Origin: Bacteroidota bacterium
GTDB taxonomy: Bacteria > Bacteroidota > Ignavibacteria > UBA10030 > UBA8401
DNA: 64,000 nt
Direction: 5' to 3'
Assembly (NCBI GenBank): GCA_030679145.1
Contig: JAUXTU010000121.1
Span: 1-64,000 of the forward strand
A program made the position numbers and the translations under genes. Numbering within the stretch: position 1 is the first letter of the stretch; each line of letters begins with the position of its first letter. This document shows, one piece after another, positions 43,480-52,305 of the stretch. The notes below the pieces were generated by a model that saw nothing but the letters and a program-made list of their open reading frames with translations, was not told the origin of the DNA and made no database searches.

Positions 43480-45276
43480 ATGTCAGAACAACAGGTTTCC
43501 TCATTCAAAAAATCACTCACGTCGGTATTCCTTGAAAAAGGGATCGTTGATGAAATTACGTTACGCAGAGCGGAAGAGGTTCTGAGCAAGGAAGGATCTC
43601 GCTCAAGAAATCAATTGCTTCATATATTAATCGATCAATTCAAGATCAGCAGAGATCTTTTATTCGAAGAGGCTGCACGATTCTATTCATTTCGTGTTCT
43701 GGATATTACAAGAGAATCCATGGATGATGGAGTGATTGGATTTATCCGCAAAGAATTGCAAACCCTTCCGTTGTATGTCAGGGAGCTCGCTATTGAAAAC
43801 AAAGCGCTTCCATATAAAATAGACACACTCAAGGAAGGGCGATTATTGATCATCACTCCCGATCCGACAAATCCGGGAATCTATAATATTGCTCGTTCGT
43901 TCAATAACAAAAAATTTGAAATATGTTATGTCCCTCAATCCCAATGGGATGAAATATGGAATCGGGTAAGTATTGACAAAGCAATTTATAAGGATAGAGA
44001 ATCTGAATTACGTGATGAAGGTTTTGTACAGGATGAGGAAGAGGACAGTGAAAAATTTGAACAAGCGATCGATGAAGAAATCAGCAGAAGCGGTCTTGTC
44101 ACGTTAATAGAAAGTATTTTTGTTGATGCTGTGCGGGTTGGTGCCAGTGATATCCACGTTCTTCCCAGAGGAGAAAAGATAACGGAATTCTATTTCCGAG
44201 TTGATGGAAAACTTTCGCGTTGGTATACTCATACGGAAACACGTGCTGAAGCAGTGGCTGCTGTGGTTAAAGACCGTGCTAAAAATTTAGACCGATTTGA
44301 ACGTAACTTAGCCCAGGATGGTTTTGCGCAATTAATTATTGATAAAAAAACCATTCGTTTTCGACTATCTGTTATTCCTGTTATTGGGCAGGAGCTAAAA
44401 AGTAAATTCGAATCAATTGTTATCCGCGTACTTCGCGAAATGAATGTTGGCAAGAGAATTGAAGATTTAGGTTTTGATCCATACAGTGAAGATCGAATAA
44501 AACGCGCGATCAAAAAACCACATGGAATTGTTATTGTAACCGGACCGACAGGAAGCGGAAAAAGCACAACACTTGTTGCAGCATTGCGAACTATCATGGA
44601 TCCTTCATTGAATATTATCACAGTAGAAGATCCGGTTGAATATTTTATTGATGGAGCTCGACAAGTAAAACTAAACCCCAAATTGGATTTTGACGATGCA
44701 CTTCGTGCTATTTTACGTCATGACCCTGATATTGTAATGGTCGGTGAGATGCGCGATAAGACCACCGCAGAAATTGCCATTAAACTCGCTAACACGGGTC
44801 ATCTCACTCTTTCCACGCTTCACACCAACGATGCGCCAAGTGCACTTTCGAGATTGTTTAAAATGGGTGTGGAACCATTTTTGATCGCCTATAGTATCAA
44901 TATTGTTGTGGCTCAACGATTGATTAGAAAATTGTGCCCGCGCTGTAAAGCTGTGGTGAAAGAAGTGGATTATCCCATCTTGAGAAAATTTGGTATGTCC
45001 GAAGAAGAGATCAGTAAACATACAGTGTATCGTGCAATGGGATGCATTGATTGTCTGAAAGGATACAAAGGAAGAACCGCAATTCACGAAGCACTTTATT
45101 TTACAAAAGAGATTCGGCAATTAGTTTTGGATGCGGGATCGTCGATTAATGAAGAAGAACTAAGACAAGCCGGAATAAAGAATGGAATGATCACTCTTCG
45201 TGAACGTGCATTAGAATTGTTGAAAGCAGGAATAACATCTATTGATGAAGTAACTACAGTTACAAGTGATGATTAA
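43480..45276 (+). CDS. Type II secretion/type IV pilus assembly ATPase (GspE/PilB-like)
   Basis: 598 residues. The N-terminal MshEN-like region (VDEITLRRAEEVL) is followed by the ATPase core: Walker A GPTGSGKSTT near residues 355-364, Walker B-like region DPDIVMVGEMRD, His box TLSTLHTND, and a tetracysteine zinc knuckle (CPRCK and CIDC). This points to an assembly ATPase (GspE/PilB) rather than PilT, as a zinc knuckle and long N-domain are present. It would power pseudopilus or pilus polymerisation with the preceding GspF-like protein. Confidence 0.93.
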   Translation: MSEQQVSSFKKSLTSVFLEKGIVDEITLRRAEEVLSKEGSRSRNQLLHILIDQFKISRDLLFEEAARFYSFRVLDITRESMDDGVIGFIRKELQTLPLYVRELAIENKALPYKIDTLKEGRLLIITPDPTNPGIYNIARSFNNKKFEICYVPQSQWDEIWNRVSIDKAIYKDRESELRDEGFVQDEEEDSEKFEQAIDEEISRSGLVTLIESIFVDAVRVGASDIHVLPRGEKITEFYFRVDGKLSRWYTHTETRAEAVAAVVKDRAKNLDRFERNLAQDGFAQLIIDKKTIRFRLSVIPVIGQELKSKFESIVIRVLREMNVGKRIEDLGFDPYSEDRIKRAIKKPHGIVIVTGPTGSGKSTTLVAALRTIMDPSLNIITVEDPVEYFIDGARQVKLNPKLDFDDALRAILRHDPDIVMVGEMRDKTTAEIAIKLANTGHLTLSTLHTNDAPSALSRLFKMGVEPFLIAYSINIVVAQRLIRKLCPRCKAVVKEVDYPILRKFGMSEEEISKHTVYRAMGCIDCLKGYKGRTAIHEALYFTKEIRQLVLDAGSSINEEELRQAGIKNGMITLRERALELLKAGITSIDEVTTVTSDD

Positions 45277-45296
45277 ACAAAGATTGGTTCTGTACT

Positions 45297-45887
45297 ATGG
45301 GTCTTGGTCAAACAATGTTATCTATTATGTTTCTTGTATTACTCACAATTGCTGTGGTTAATGGGAATAGACTGATTATTGATAAAGAAGAAAGTTATTA
45401 CAAAAACCAGGCATACCAAGAAGCAAGTATTTTAGCAAATAATCTTCTCTCTGAAATAGTTTCAAAAAAATTTGATCACAATGTTGATACCAACGCTATC
45501 GGTTTACCAGATTCAAGCGTCTTTAGTTCTACTATGAAGACTGAGACTTTCTGGGAGTGGCAAAATGTGACCGAAGGGATGTCGAGTAATTTGCTTGATT
45601 ATAAAACATCAAGACCGTTTAATTCACAGAATGTTTCAGCCTTTAATGATGTTGATGACTATAATACTTATGTTCGAAATATTGATATAAAGCTCAATGG
45701 AAGAATTACACAAACTTTAACTAAATATACATTACAAGTAAGAGTATATTATGTACAGCGGGGAAATGAAGATGTTTATCAAACGAACAAGTCATATCTT
45801 AAAAGAATTGATGTTACGGTTACAGATTCAAAAGGGTATTTAACAAAACCGCTTAATTTTAGTACTATAAAAACATTTGGGTACTAA
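45297..45887 (+). CDS. Pilin-like protein 1 (unclassified)
   Basis: 196 residues starting MGLGQTMLSIMFLVLLTIAVV: only two or three residues precede a hydrophobic helix that continues into a polar helix (YYKNQAYQEASILANNLLSE), the overall shape of a pilin-type stalk. But there is no basic leader with GF cleavage site and no Glu5. It lies 20 bases after the ATPase gene. I assign it to the module by shape and position, not by family match. Confidence 0.6.
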   Translation: MGLGQTMLSIMFLVLLTIAVVNGNRLIIDKEESYYKNQAYQEASILANNLLSEIVSKKFDHNVDTNAIGLPDSSVFSSTMKTETFWEWQNVTEGMSSNLLDYKTSRPFNSQNVSAFNDVDDYNTYVRNIDIKLNGRITQTLTKYTLQVRVYYVQRGNEDVYQTNKSYLKRIDVTVTDSKGYLTKPLNFSTIKTFGY

Positions 45888-45893
45888 ACTATT

Positions 45894-46487
45894 ATGGGAA
45901 TAATTTTTGATATTTTAGGCTCATTTATTGTCCGCGCTGCTATTGTTGGAATATTACTCCAATTAATGATAACAATGAGCGATGCTCTCTACCGTTATAC
46001 TGAAAGAGTAGCATTAAATGATGACATCATTAGCGTTGCTCATGTTATTTCTTCTGATCTAAAAAATGTGGGATACAAAACTTATAAAGGATTTTACACA
46101 GTAACCAGTAGCAGTAGTAATACTGATGTAAGGTTTGCAGTTGATTCAAATTCTACGACCGGAATAATTGTCTACATTAGATATTATTTGAGCAGTGCAT
46201 ATTCAGCACCGTATTCCCATTTAAAATCAATAAACAGAGATTCTATTTATGGGTCAACAACTGTAAATACTCTGGAAGTGGCAAGAAATGTAAGCAGATT
46301 TAGGTTTAATTTTTATGATGCAAGCGGTGTCTCAACTACGATCACCACTGCGGGCGTAATTCGTTCCGTTAATGTTAATATTGAAATGGATTCAAAAGAT
46401 AAATTGGTAGGAGTAATTGATAAAGCTTCAAACGTGACAGCTCAAAAAGTTTCTTGGGAACAACAATTTTTCCCCGAAAATTTGTAA
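45894..46487 (+). CDS. Pilin-like protein 2 (unclassified)
   Basis: 197 residues: a hydrophobic N-terminal helix (MGIIFDILGSFIVRAAIVGILLQLM) followed by a PilW/GspJ-like pattern (ALNDDIISVAHVISSDLKNVGYK), then beta-rich sequence with Ser/Thr stretches. Six bases from the previous gene. No classical prepilin cleavage site. Most like a minor pseudopilin in layout. Confidence 0.6.
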   Translation: MGIIFDILGSFIVRAAIVGILLQLMITMSDALYRYTERVALNDDIISVAHVISSDLKNVGYKTYKGFYTVTSSSSNTDVRFAVDSNSTTGIIVYIRYYLSSAYSAPYSHLKSINRDSIYGSTTVNTLEVARNVSRFRFNFYDASGVSTTITTAGVIRSVNVNIEMDSKDKLVGVIDKASNVTAQKVSWEQQFFPENL

Positions 46488-46630
46488 ATGCCCTAAAAAT
46501 AAGATAAAAAAGTCTTTTTTAGCACGATATTTGTGTAAATATTAAATATTATAGAACTCTAATTTTTTCCTTGCCATGAACTTAGATTTTTGTTATTATA
46601 TACTCAGTAATTAATCAAATAAAGTAAATC

Positions 46631-47023
46631 ATGGGCAATTCAAAAATAATAATGTTATCTGGTATTTACCTTGTCTTAGGTATATACTCTATTAGTTACG
46701 AAGTTGCCGATGAAACAAGTTTTCAACTTTCAGCAAATACTGCTAATGAAATACAAGCAGGGCAGATTGCAAGATCCGGAATTTCGTTAGCGATGGAGAA
46801 TATGGGCACAGATTCTTTAGTGCACACATATAGTGATATTTCTGCTGAAGTGATGTGTGGTTCCGTTGTATATTCTGCATCGCAAATTGGTTTACCTTTA
46901 TCTCAATCAGAAATTACTTCTACAGGTACTTTTAATGATAAAACAGTTGTCGTAAAAGCTGTGTTTGTATATTATAATAATCGATGGAGAATAGATCGAT
47001 TATATATTCCCCCGACAGCGTAA
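46631..47023 (+). CDS. Pilin-like protein 3 (PilX/GspK-like layout)
   Basis: 130 residues: MGNSKIIMLSGIYLVLGIYSISY, then a polar helix with EIQAGQIARSGISLAMENM, similar in pattern to the ARSGIE helix of PilX/GspK proteins, and a short beta region. It is 143 bases after the previous gene, across an AT-rich gap with a weak A6/T6 hairpin (46505-46521). No classical prepilin site. Confidence 0.55.
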   Translation: MGNSKIIMLSGIYLVLGIYSISYEVADETSFQLSANTANEIQAGQIARSGISLAMENMGTDSLVHTYSDISAEVMCGSVVYSASQIGLPLSQSEITSTGTFNDKTVVVKAVFVYYNNRWRIDRLYIPPTA

Positions 47024-47190
47024 CAGTATTCCAGTCTAATTCCTTCTATACAATTCAATCGTTTTCTTGTCTTGCAATTCGTCCACATTTTTTCTAATTT
47101 CTCCACATCGTATTCTATAGTGCAATCCTTTTTTTTTGGGGTAAAGAAGTTTCGCAATATATTTTTATTCAACCTTCCAAATAACTGATA

Positions 47191-48687
47191 ATGATTGTCG
47201 TTAGCAATATAACATCATTTGTAAATTTATTTATGCATTTCGTTCTCTCAAAAAGTTCGATGCTTGTAGTTCTTTGTTGTGCTGTAATAATCGCAAATTC
47301 TCAGCCAACAGAATTTGTTCCAAAGAGCAGAAAAGAAATTCAAAAAGATAATATTACTGAACAAAAAGAACGAAAACGATTATCATCATCCGGTATACTC
47401 TCAATAACAAAAACAAAGTTCATCTATCGCTTTGGAAAAGTTGATAAAAATGGAGTGACAGAATTGTTGACTCGATATGATGGAAAAGGAAATAAGACAA
47501 AAGAAACATCCTTTAGTTCTTCTGATGGAAAAGTTGAATCAACAATTTTATATTCTTATGATAAAAATGGAAATCTCATTGAAGAACTAACGAAGAAAAA
47601 CGATGTTTCTACAAAAATTATTCACCGCTATAACGTGTCAAATTATAAAATTGAATCAGTATTCTATAAATCTGATGGTGCAGTTGAGAGAAAAATATCG
47701 TTTGTCTACGACGATTCAGGGTTACTGCTCGAAACGGTCGGTCGCTTAGATGATGGAAGAATATTTATGAAAGATTCATATCTATATGATGGGGAAGGTA
47801 ATGTTGTTGAGTTCAAAAATAATTCGAAGAAGTTTGTAATGCTGTATGACCAGTTTGGGAATAGTACTTCAATTTTGAAGTATAACAGATATTTTAAAGC
47901 ACAAGATAGTATTCAATTCAATCTTAATGAAATCTTTGCAATGAAATATGATCGCTCGGGAAATCTTGTTGAAGTGCGTTCTCTAAGACCGGATAGTACT
48001 TTGAAATTGAGAACAAAATATATTTTTAATGAATTTGATAAGGTAATTGAAGAAAAAGAATATACTGCTGAAAACAAATTGATCTATCTGCGAATGCTTA
48101 AGTATAACAAGAATCAAAATCTTACTGAAGAATCAGGTATTGATCGTGCTTTAAAGTTTAAGAGTATCTATAAATATGATTCACGAGGAAACAAAACCGA
48201 GTGGATATCCTATGATCAGATTAATGAACCTATTACCCTGACAAAATATTCTTTTGGACGGTATGCTGATGTTAATGCGCAAGGAAATCAAGTTAATTCA
48301 AAAGAATTTGATTCCCTTCTTGTAGGTGCCGGGGGTGATCCACTTGAAAAGAATGAGTTTTTTCAAATTTTAGGGTGCCGAATTATTGCACCTGATGGGA
48401 CATATCTCGGAATGGTTTTGGCTGATACGGCTAATCCTCAATCCATTGCTAATACTTGGGGGCAATATGGATTCAATCAATCGCAGACAAGTATTTTTAA
48501 TTCTACCATCCCATATGGCGGGGAAAATGGTTTGTTTAGTCCTTTTAACCCTGAAAGTCCCAGTCCGCCATCCATTTATAAAGATGGAAAATTTTATTCA
48601 TATTTTACAGAGAATGAAAACTTCCGTCCTCGTTTATCTCCGCGACTACTTGTTCAATTCTTAAAGACATTGTCACGTCAAAATTAA
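47191..48687 (+). CDS. Exported YD-repeat-like protein
   Basis: Up to 498 residues. The probable signal peptide ends near ANSQPTEFV; starts at 47191, 47233 or 47260 are all possible since none has a clear ribosome-binding site. Residues ~70-370 hold degenerate repeats of the form YDxxGNxxE (RYDGKGNKTKE, YSYDKNGNLIEE, YDRSGNLVEV, YDSRGNKTEW), as in RHS/YD or MORN-like beta repeats. The C-terminus has DGTYLGMV and a segment rich in NxxG/NPxSP turns (FSPFNPESPSPP). Function unknown; possibly surface-associated. Confidence 0.7.
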   Translation: MIVVSNITSFVNLFMHFVLSKSSMLVVLCCAVIIANSQPTEFVPKSRKEIQKDNITEQKERKRLSSSGILSITKTKFIYRFGKVDKNGVTELLTRYDGKGNKTKETSFSSSDGKVESTILYSYDKNGNLIEELTKKNDVSTKIIHRYNVSNYKIESVFYKSDGAVERKISFVYDDSGLLLETVGRLDDGRIFMKDSYLYDGEGNVVEFKNNSKKFVMLYDQFGNSTSILKYNRYFKAQDSIQFNLNEIFAMKYDRSGNLVEVRSLRPDSTLKLRTKYIFNEFDKVIEEKEYTAENKLIYLRMLKYNKNQNLTEESGIDRALKFKSIYKYDSRGNKTEWISYDQINEPITLTKYSFGRYADVNAQGNQVNSKEFDSLLVGAGGDPLEKNEFFQILGCRIIAPDGTYLGMVLADTANPQSIANTWGQYGFNQSQTSIFNSTIPYGGENGLFSPFNPESPSPPSIYKDGKFYSYFTENENFRPRLSPRLLVQFLKTLSRQN

Positions 48688-48764
48688 ATCGTTTATTATT
48701 TATTCTCAACAATAGATCTGATTTTATCAGGTTTTTTGTTTTCATATAATAATTGAAAAAACAA

Positions 48765-48832
48765 GCTCTTTTGCGTATCTTCCAATACGCAAAGAGCAAC
48801 AATTTATAGAATCCCTCTTTAGGGATTTTTTA
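48765..48832 (+). terminator. Tandem hairpins ahead of aspS
   Basis: First, GCTCTTTTGCGTAT (48765-48778) pairs with ATACGCAAAGAGC (48785-48797). Second, AATCCC pairs with GGGATT (about 48810-48826), followed by T6. The second is a proper intrinsic terminator for the upstream gene, but it lies only some 20 bases ahead of the aspS start, so leader attenuation of aspS is also possible. No T-box motifs seen. Confidence 0.7.
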
Positions 48833-48854
48833 TTATCAGGAGATTTATTTCGTA

Positions 48855-50618
48855 ATGCAGTACAAAAAACGAACACATACCGGTGGAGAACTTCGATCTT
48901 CACATATTGGACAAGTAGTGACGCTAACAGGCTGGGTGGATACTCGCAGAGATCTGGGTGGAGTGATTTTTATTGATTTACGTGATCGTTACGGAAAAAC
49001 CCAGATTGTCTTTAATCCTAAATTCAGCGAAACAATTTATTCGCTCGCAAAAGAACTTCGTACAGAGTTTGTCATTTCTGTGACAGGTAAAGTTGAAAAA
49101 CGTCCTGCCGGAACTGAGAATCCAAAATTAGGAACGGGAGATATCGACGTTTTGGTTGAAGAATTGACCATCATTAACAAAGCAGAAACAACACCGTTTC
49201 CAATTGATGATAAATTGGATACCAATGAAGACCTCCGCCTAAAATATCGCTATCTCGATCTTCGCAGAGCACCAATGCAGGCTAATCTACTGCTTCGTCA
49301 CCAGATGTATCAGATCACACGCAGATATTTTGATGAATTTAATTTTATTGAGGTGGAAACACCTGTGTTAATGAAAAGCACACCCGAAGGTGCACGTGAC
49401 TTTCTTGTTCCAAGTAGGATTAATCCGGGAAAATTTTATGCGTTGCCGCAATCTCCACAGACGTATAAACAAATTTTAATGGTGGCAGGGTATGATCGGT
49501 ATTTCCAGATCGTAAAATGTTTCCGTGATGAAGATCTTCGTGCCGATCGTCAGCTTGAGTTCACTCAAATTGATATTGAGATGTCGTTTGTTGATGAGAT
49601 TGATATTCAAACCATTGTTGAGGGTTTGATGAAGCGTTTCATGAAAGAGATTAAAGGAATTGATGTAACAACTCCTTTCCCGCGTCTTACATATAAAGAG
49701 GCGATGGAAGGATACGGAAGTGATAAACCGGATCTCCGTTTTGATCTGAAGTTTGCTGATTTTAGTGACATTGTAAAAGATTCCGGATTCAAAGTATTTG
49801 CAGAGAACGCAAAGAAGGGCGGAGTTGTTGCAGGATTTGCCGTTCCGGGCGGTGCAAGTTACACACGTAATCAAATGGATAATCTTGTTGATTTCACAAA
49901 ATCACTCGGCGTTGGCGGTCTTGCATACATTAAATTAACCGAAAAAGGAATTGATTCCGCCATTGAAAAATTCCTTGGGAATGAAATCTGCAAGCAGATC
50001 TGTGAGGCAGCTGGAGCAAAACCCGGTGATAATGTTTTGGTCGTTTCGGATGCATGGCAAAAAACGTACTCAACACTTGGTACGCTTCGGCTTGAAATTG
50101 CGAAACGTATGAACCTGATCGATGAGAACAAATGGAATTTGCATTGGGTTGTTGACTTTCCGATGTTCGATTATTCAGAAGAAGAAAAACGCCACGTTGC
50201 AATGCATCATCCCTTTACTGCGCCAAAACCTGAAGATCTTGCGCTGTTGGACACAGATCCGACAAAAGCACGCGCTCGTGCATACGATCTGGTGATGAAT
50301 GGAAATGAAGTTGCCGGCGGCAGTATCCGTATCTATGATTCTGCGATGCAAAGCAAAGTGTTTGGATTGCTTGGAATTGGTACGGAAGAAGCAAAAATGA
50401 AATTTGGATTTATGCTTGATGCATTCAAATACGGAGCGCCGCCGCATGGCGGAATTGCGTTTGGGTTTGATCGTCTTGCAATGCTATTTGCCGGCGTTAA
50501 ATCCATTCGTGATGTGATTGCATTTCCAAAAACGTCCAGCGGTATTTCATTGATGGACGATAATCCATCCGAAGTGGATAAAAAACAGTTGGATGAACTT
50601 CACATCAAATTGAAATAG
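48855..50618 (+). CDS. aspS: Aspartyl-tRNA synthetase
   Basis: 587 residues, bacterial type class IIb. An N-terminal OB anticodon-binding domain (VTLTGWVDTRRDLGGVIFIDLRD), the catalytic core (FRDEDLRADRQLEFTQIDIE motif 2) and GIAFGFDRLAML (motif 3) are present, with a GAD insertion domain between (~residues 290-410). It charges tRNA-Asp; because gatA is encoded nearby, a nondiscriminating form that also makes Asp-tRNA(Asn) is possible but cannot be told from sequence by eye. Confidence 0.97.
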   Translation: MQYKKRTHTGGELRSSHIGQVVTLTGWVDTRRDLGGVIFIDLRDRYGKTQIVFNPKFSETIYSLAKELRTEFVISVTGKVEKRPAGTENPKLGTGDIDVLVEELTIINKAETTPFPIDDKLDTNEDLRLKYRYLDLRRAPMQANLLLRHQMYQITRRYFDEFNFIEVETPVLMKSTPEGARDFLVPSRINPGKFYALPQSPQTYKQILMVAGYDRYFQIVKCFRDEDLRADRQLEFTQIDIEMSFVDEIDIQTIVEGLMKRFMKEIKGIDVTTPFPRLTYKEAMEGYGSDKPDLRFDLKFADFSDIVKDSGFKVFAENAKKGGVVAGFAVPGGASYTRNQMDNLVDFTKSLGVGGLAYIKLTEKGIDSAIEKFLGNEICKQICEAAGAKPGDNVLVVSDAWQKTYSTLGTLRLEIAKRMNLIDENKWNLHWVVDFPMFDYSEEEKRHVAMHHPFTAPKPEDLALLDTDPTKARARAYDLVMNGNEVAGGSIRIYDSAMQSKVFGLLGIGTEEAKMKFGFMLDAFKYGAPPHGGIAFGFDRLAMLFAGVKSIRDVIAFPKTSSGISLMDDNPSEVDKKQLDELHIKLK

Positions 50619-50623
50619 GTTTC

Positions 50624-51985
50624 ATGAAATCAAAAATTCGCATTGCGTCAGGACAAGGATTTTGGGGTGATCTCCAACGGGCACCGATCGATCAGGTTCG
50701 TAACGGACAGATCGATTATATGATGCTTGATTATCTTGCCGAAGTGACGATGTCGATCATGCAAAAGCAGAAATTAAAAGACCCGAAACTTGGCTATGCG
50801 AAAGATTTGGTTCAATTGTTTGATGAAATTCTTCCGGATGTTGTTCAAAAGGGAATTAAGGTTATCACCAACGGCGGAGGAGTTAATCCGCTGGCGTGTA
50901 GAGATGCGATTTTTGCTGTTGCGAAGAGACATAATATCAAGAATCTAAAGATTGGTGTTGTGCACGGAGATGATATTCTACCGGAAATTGATACCCTTGG
51001 TTTGAAAGAAATATATTTGAATAATATGGAAACGGGAGAGAAACTTTCTTCTGTACGAAATCATGTTATTAGTGCAAATGTTTATTTCGGAGCGCAGCCG
51101 ATCGTTGAAGCGTTGCGACAAGGTGCGCAAATTATCATCACCGGTCGGACAACTGATACTGGTTTGACTCTTGCGCCGATGATGTATGAGTTTGATTGGA
51201 AATGGGATGACTGGAATAAGATCGCTGCAGGAACCGTTGCAGGTCATATTCTTGAATGCGGCGGTCAGGCAAGCGGCGGTAATTTTACCGGAGATTGGAG
51301 AAATGTTCCCGATCTTGCAAATATTGGATTTCCTATTGCTGAAGCATTTCCCGATGGAAAATTTGTCATCACAAAGCATGAAAAAACCGGCGGACTCGTG
51401 TCAAGTGCAACGGTTAAAGAACAATTGTTGTATGAGATCGGTAATCCCAAAAATTACATTACACCTGATTGTGTAGCAGATTTTACATCGATTCATTTGA
51501 ATGATGCCGGATCAAATAGGGTTGAAGTATATGGAATTGAAGGAAAGCCTGCAACCGATTCGTATAAAGTATCGATGGCATATTTCGATGGATATACCGC
51601 ATTTTCTACATTAACCTATGCCTGGCCTGATGCTTTAGATAAAGCAAAGAAAGCTGATGAAATCCTTCGTGCTCGGTTGGAAAATCTTGGTGTAGAGTTT
51701 GAAGAAATACGGACGGAATTTTTGGGGTACAATTCTTCATTCGGTCCGATTTCTGAACATTCTGAGCACTTGAATGAAGTTGTCATGCGAGTTGGCGTTC
51801 GCGGAAAAGATAAGAATGCAATCGAACGGTTCAGCCGTGAAATTGCTCCGCTGATTTTGACCGGTCCGCCTTCGGTAACAGGTTTTGCCACAGGAAGACC
51901 AAAACCAAGCGAAGTAATTGCATATTGGCCAGCTTTGATACCGAAATCTGCGGTAACACCGAAAGTTGAGGTGGTAACAATTTGA
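50624..51985 (+). CDS. AtuA-family (DUF1446) protein, main domain
   Basis: 453 residues. The start IRIASGQGFWGDLQRAP and TNGGGVNPLACRDAI, IITGRTTDTGLTLAPM and ECGGQASGGNFTGDW are characteristic of the acyclic terpene utilisation A (AtuA)/DUF1446 family. The biochemical reaction of the family is poorly defined. The gene overlaps the next by four bases; the pair equals the two domains found fused in longer AtuA proteins. It starts five bases after aspS. Confidence 0.88.
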   Translation: MKSKIRIASGQGFWGDLQRAPIDQVRNGQIDYMMLDYLAEVTMSIMQKQKLKDPKLGYAKDLVQLFDEILPDVVQKGIKVITNGGGVNPLACRDAIFAVAKRHNIKNLKIGVVHGDDILPEIDTLGLKEIYLNNMETGEKLSSVRNHVISANVYFGAQPIVEALRQGAQIIITGRTTDTGLTLAPMMYEFDWKWDDWNKIAAGTVAGHILECGGQASGGNFTGDWRNVPDLANIGFPIAEAFPDGKFVITKHEKTGGLVSSATVKEQLLYEIGNPKNYITPDCVADFTSIHLNDAGSNRVEVYGIEGKPATDSYKVSMAYFDGYTAFSTLTYAWPDALDKAKKADEILRARLENLGVEFEEIRTEFLGYNSSFGPISEHSEHLNEVVMRVGVRGKDKNAIERFSREIAPLILTGPPSVTGFATGRPKPSEVIAYWPALIPKSAVTPKVEVVTI

Positions 51986-52305
51986 AGATACAGCTTATCC
52001 AAATTGCGCATGCCCGCTCCGGCGACAAAGGTGATACGGGAAATGTCGGCGTTATTGCCCGCAAATCGGAATATTATCCATTACTGGTAAAATATCTTAC
52101 TGTTGAAAAAGTGAAGAAACATTTTACAGGAATCTGTTTAGGTCCGGTTGAACGGTTTGAACTCGCGAATATTGGTGCGTTGAATTTTTTACTTCATCAA
52201 TCGCTAGGTGGAGGTGGTACAAAATCATTGAAGAACGATGCTCAAGGAAAAGTATTGAGCAGTGTGATGTTAAGAATGGAATTAGAAATTGAGGAATCAC
52301 TATAA
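51982..52305 (+). CDS. AtuA-related C-terminal domain protein
   Basis: 107 residues from a TTG start overlapping the preceding stop by four bases. IAHARSGDKGDTGNVGVIAR is the hallmark of the AtuA C-terminal (AtuA-like ferredoxin-fold) domain; the rest (ANIGALNFLLHQSLGGGGTKSL) agrees. It probably acts as a second subunit of the AtuA-like protein. Its stop overlaps the prfB start by one base. Confidence 0.88.
   Translation: MKIQLIQIAHARSGDKGDTGNVGVIARKSEYYPLLVKYLTVEKVKKHFTGICLGPVERFELANIGALNFLLHQSLGGGGTKSLKNDAQGKVLSSVMLRMELEIEESL

Noticed and set aside
46972-47172. 66-codon minus-strand open frame between the third pilin-like gene and the YD-repeat gene
   Set aside because: No ribosome-binding site, overlaps the end of a coding gene, and lies in AT-rich spacer.
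48690-48854. T-box leader ahead of aspS
   Set aside because: No T-box sequence or specifier-loop arrangement is visible, only simple hairpins.
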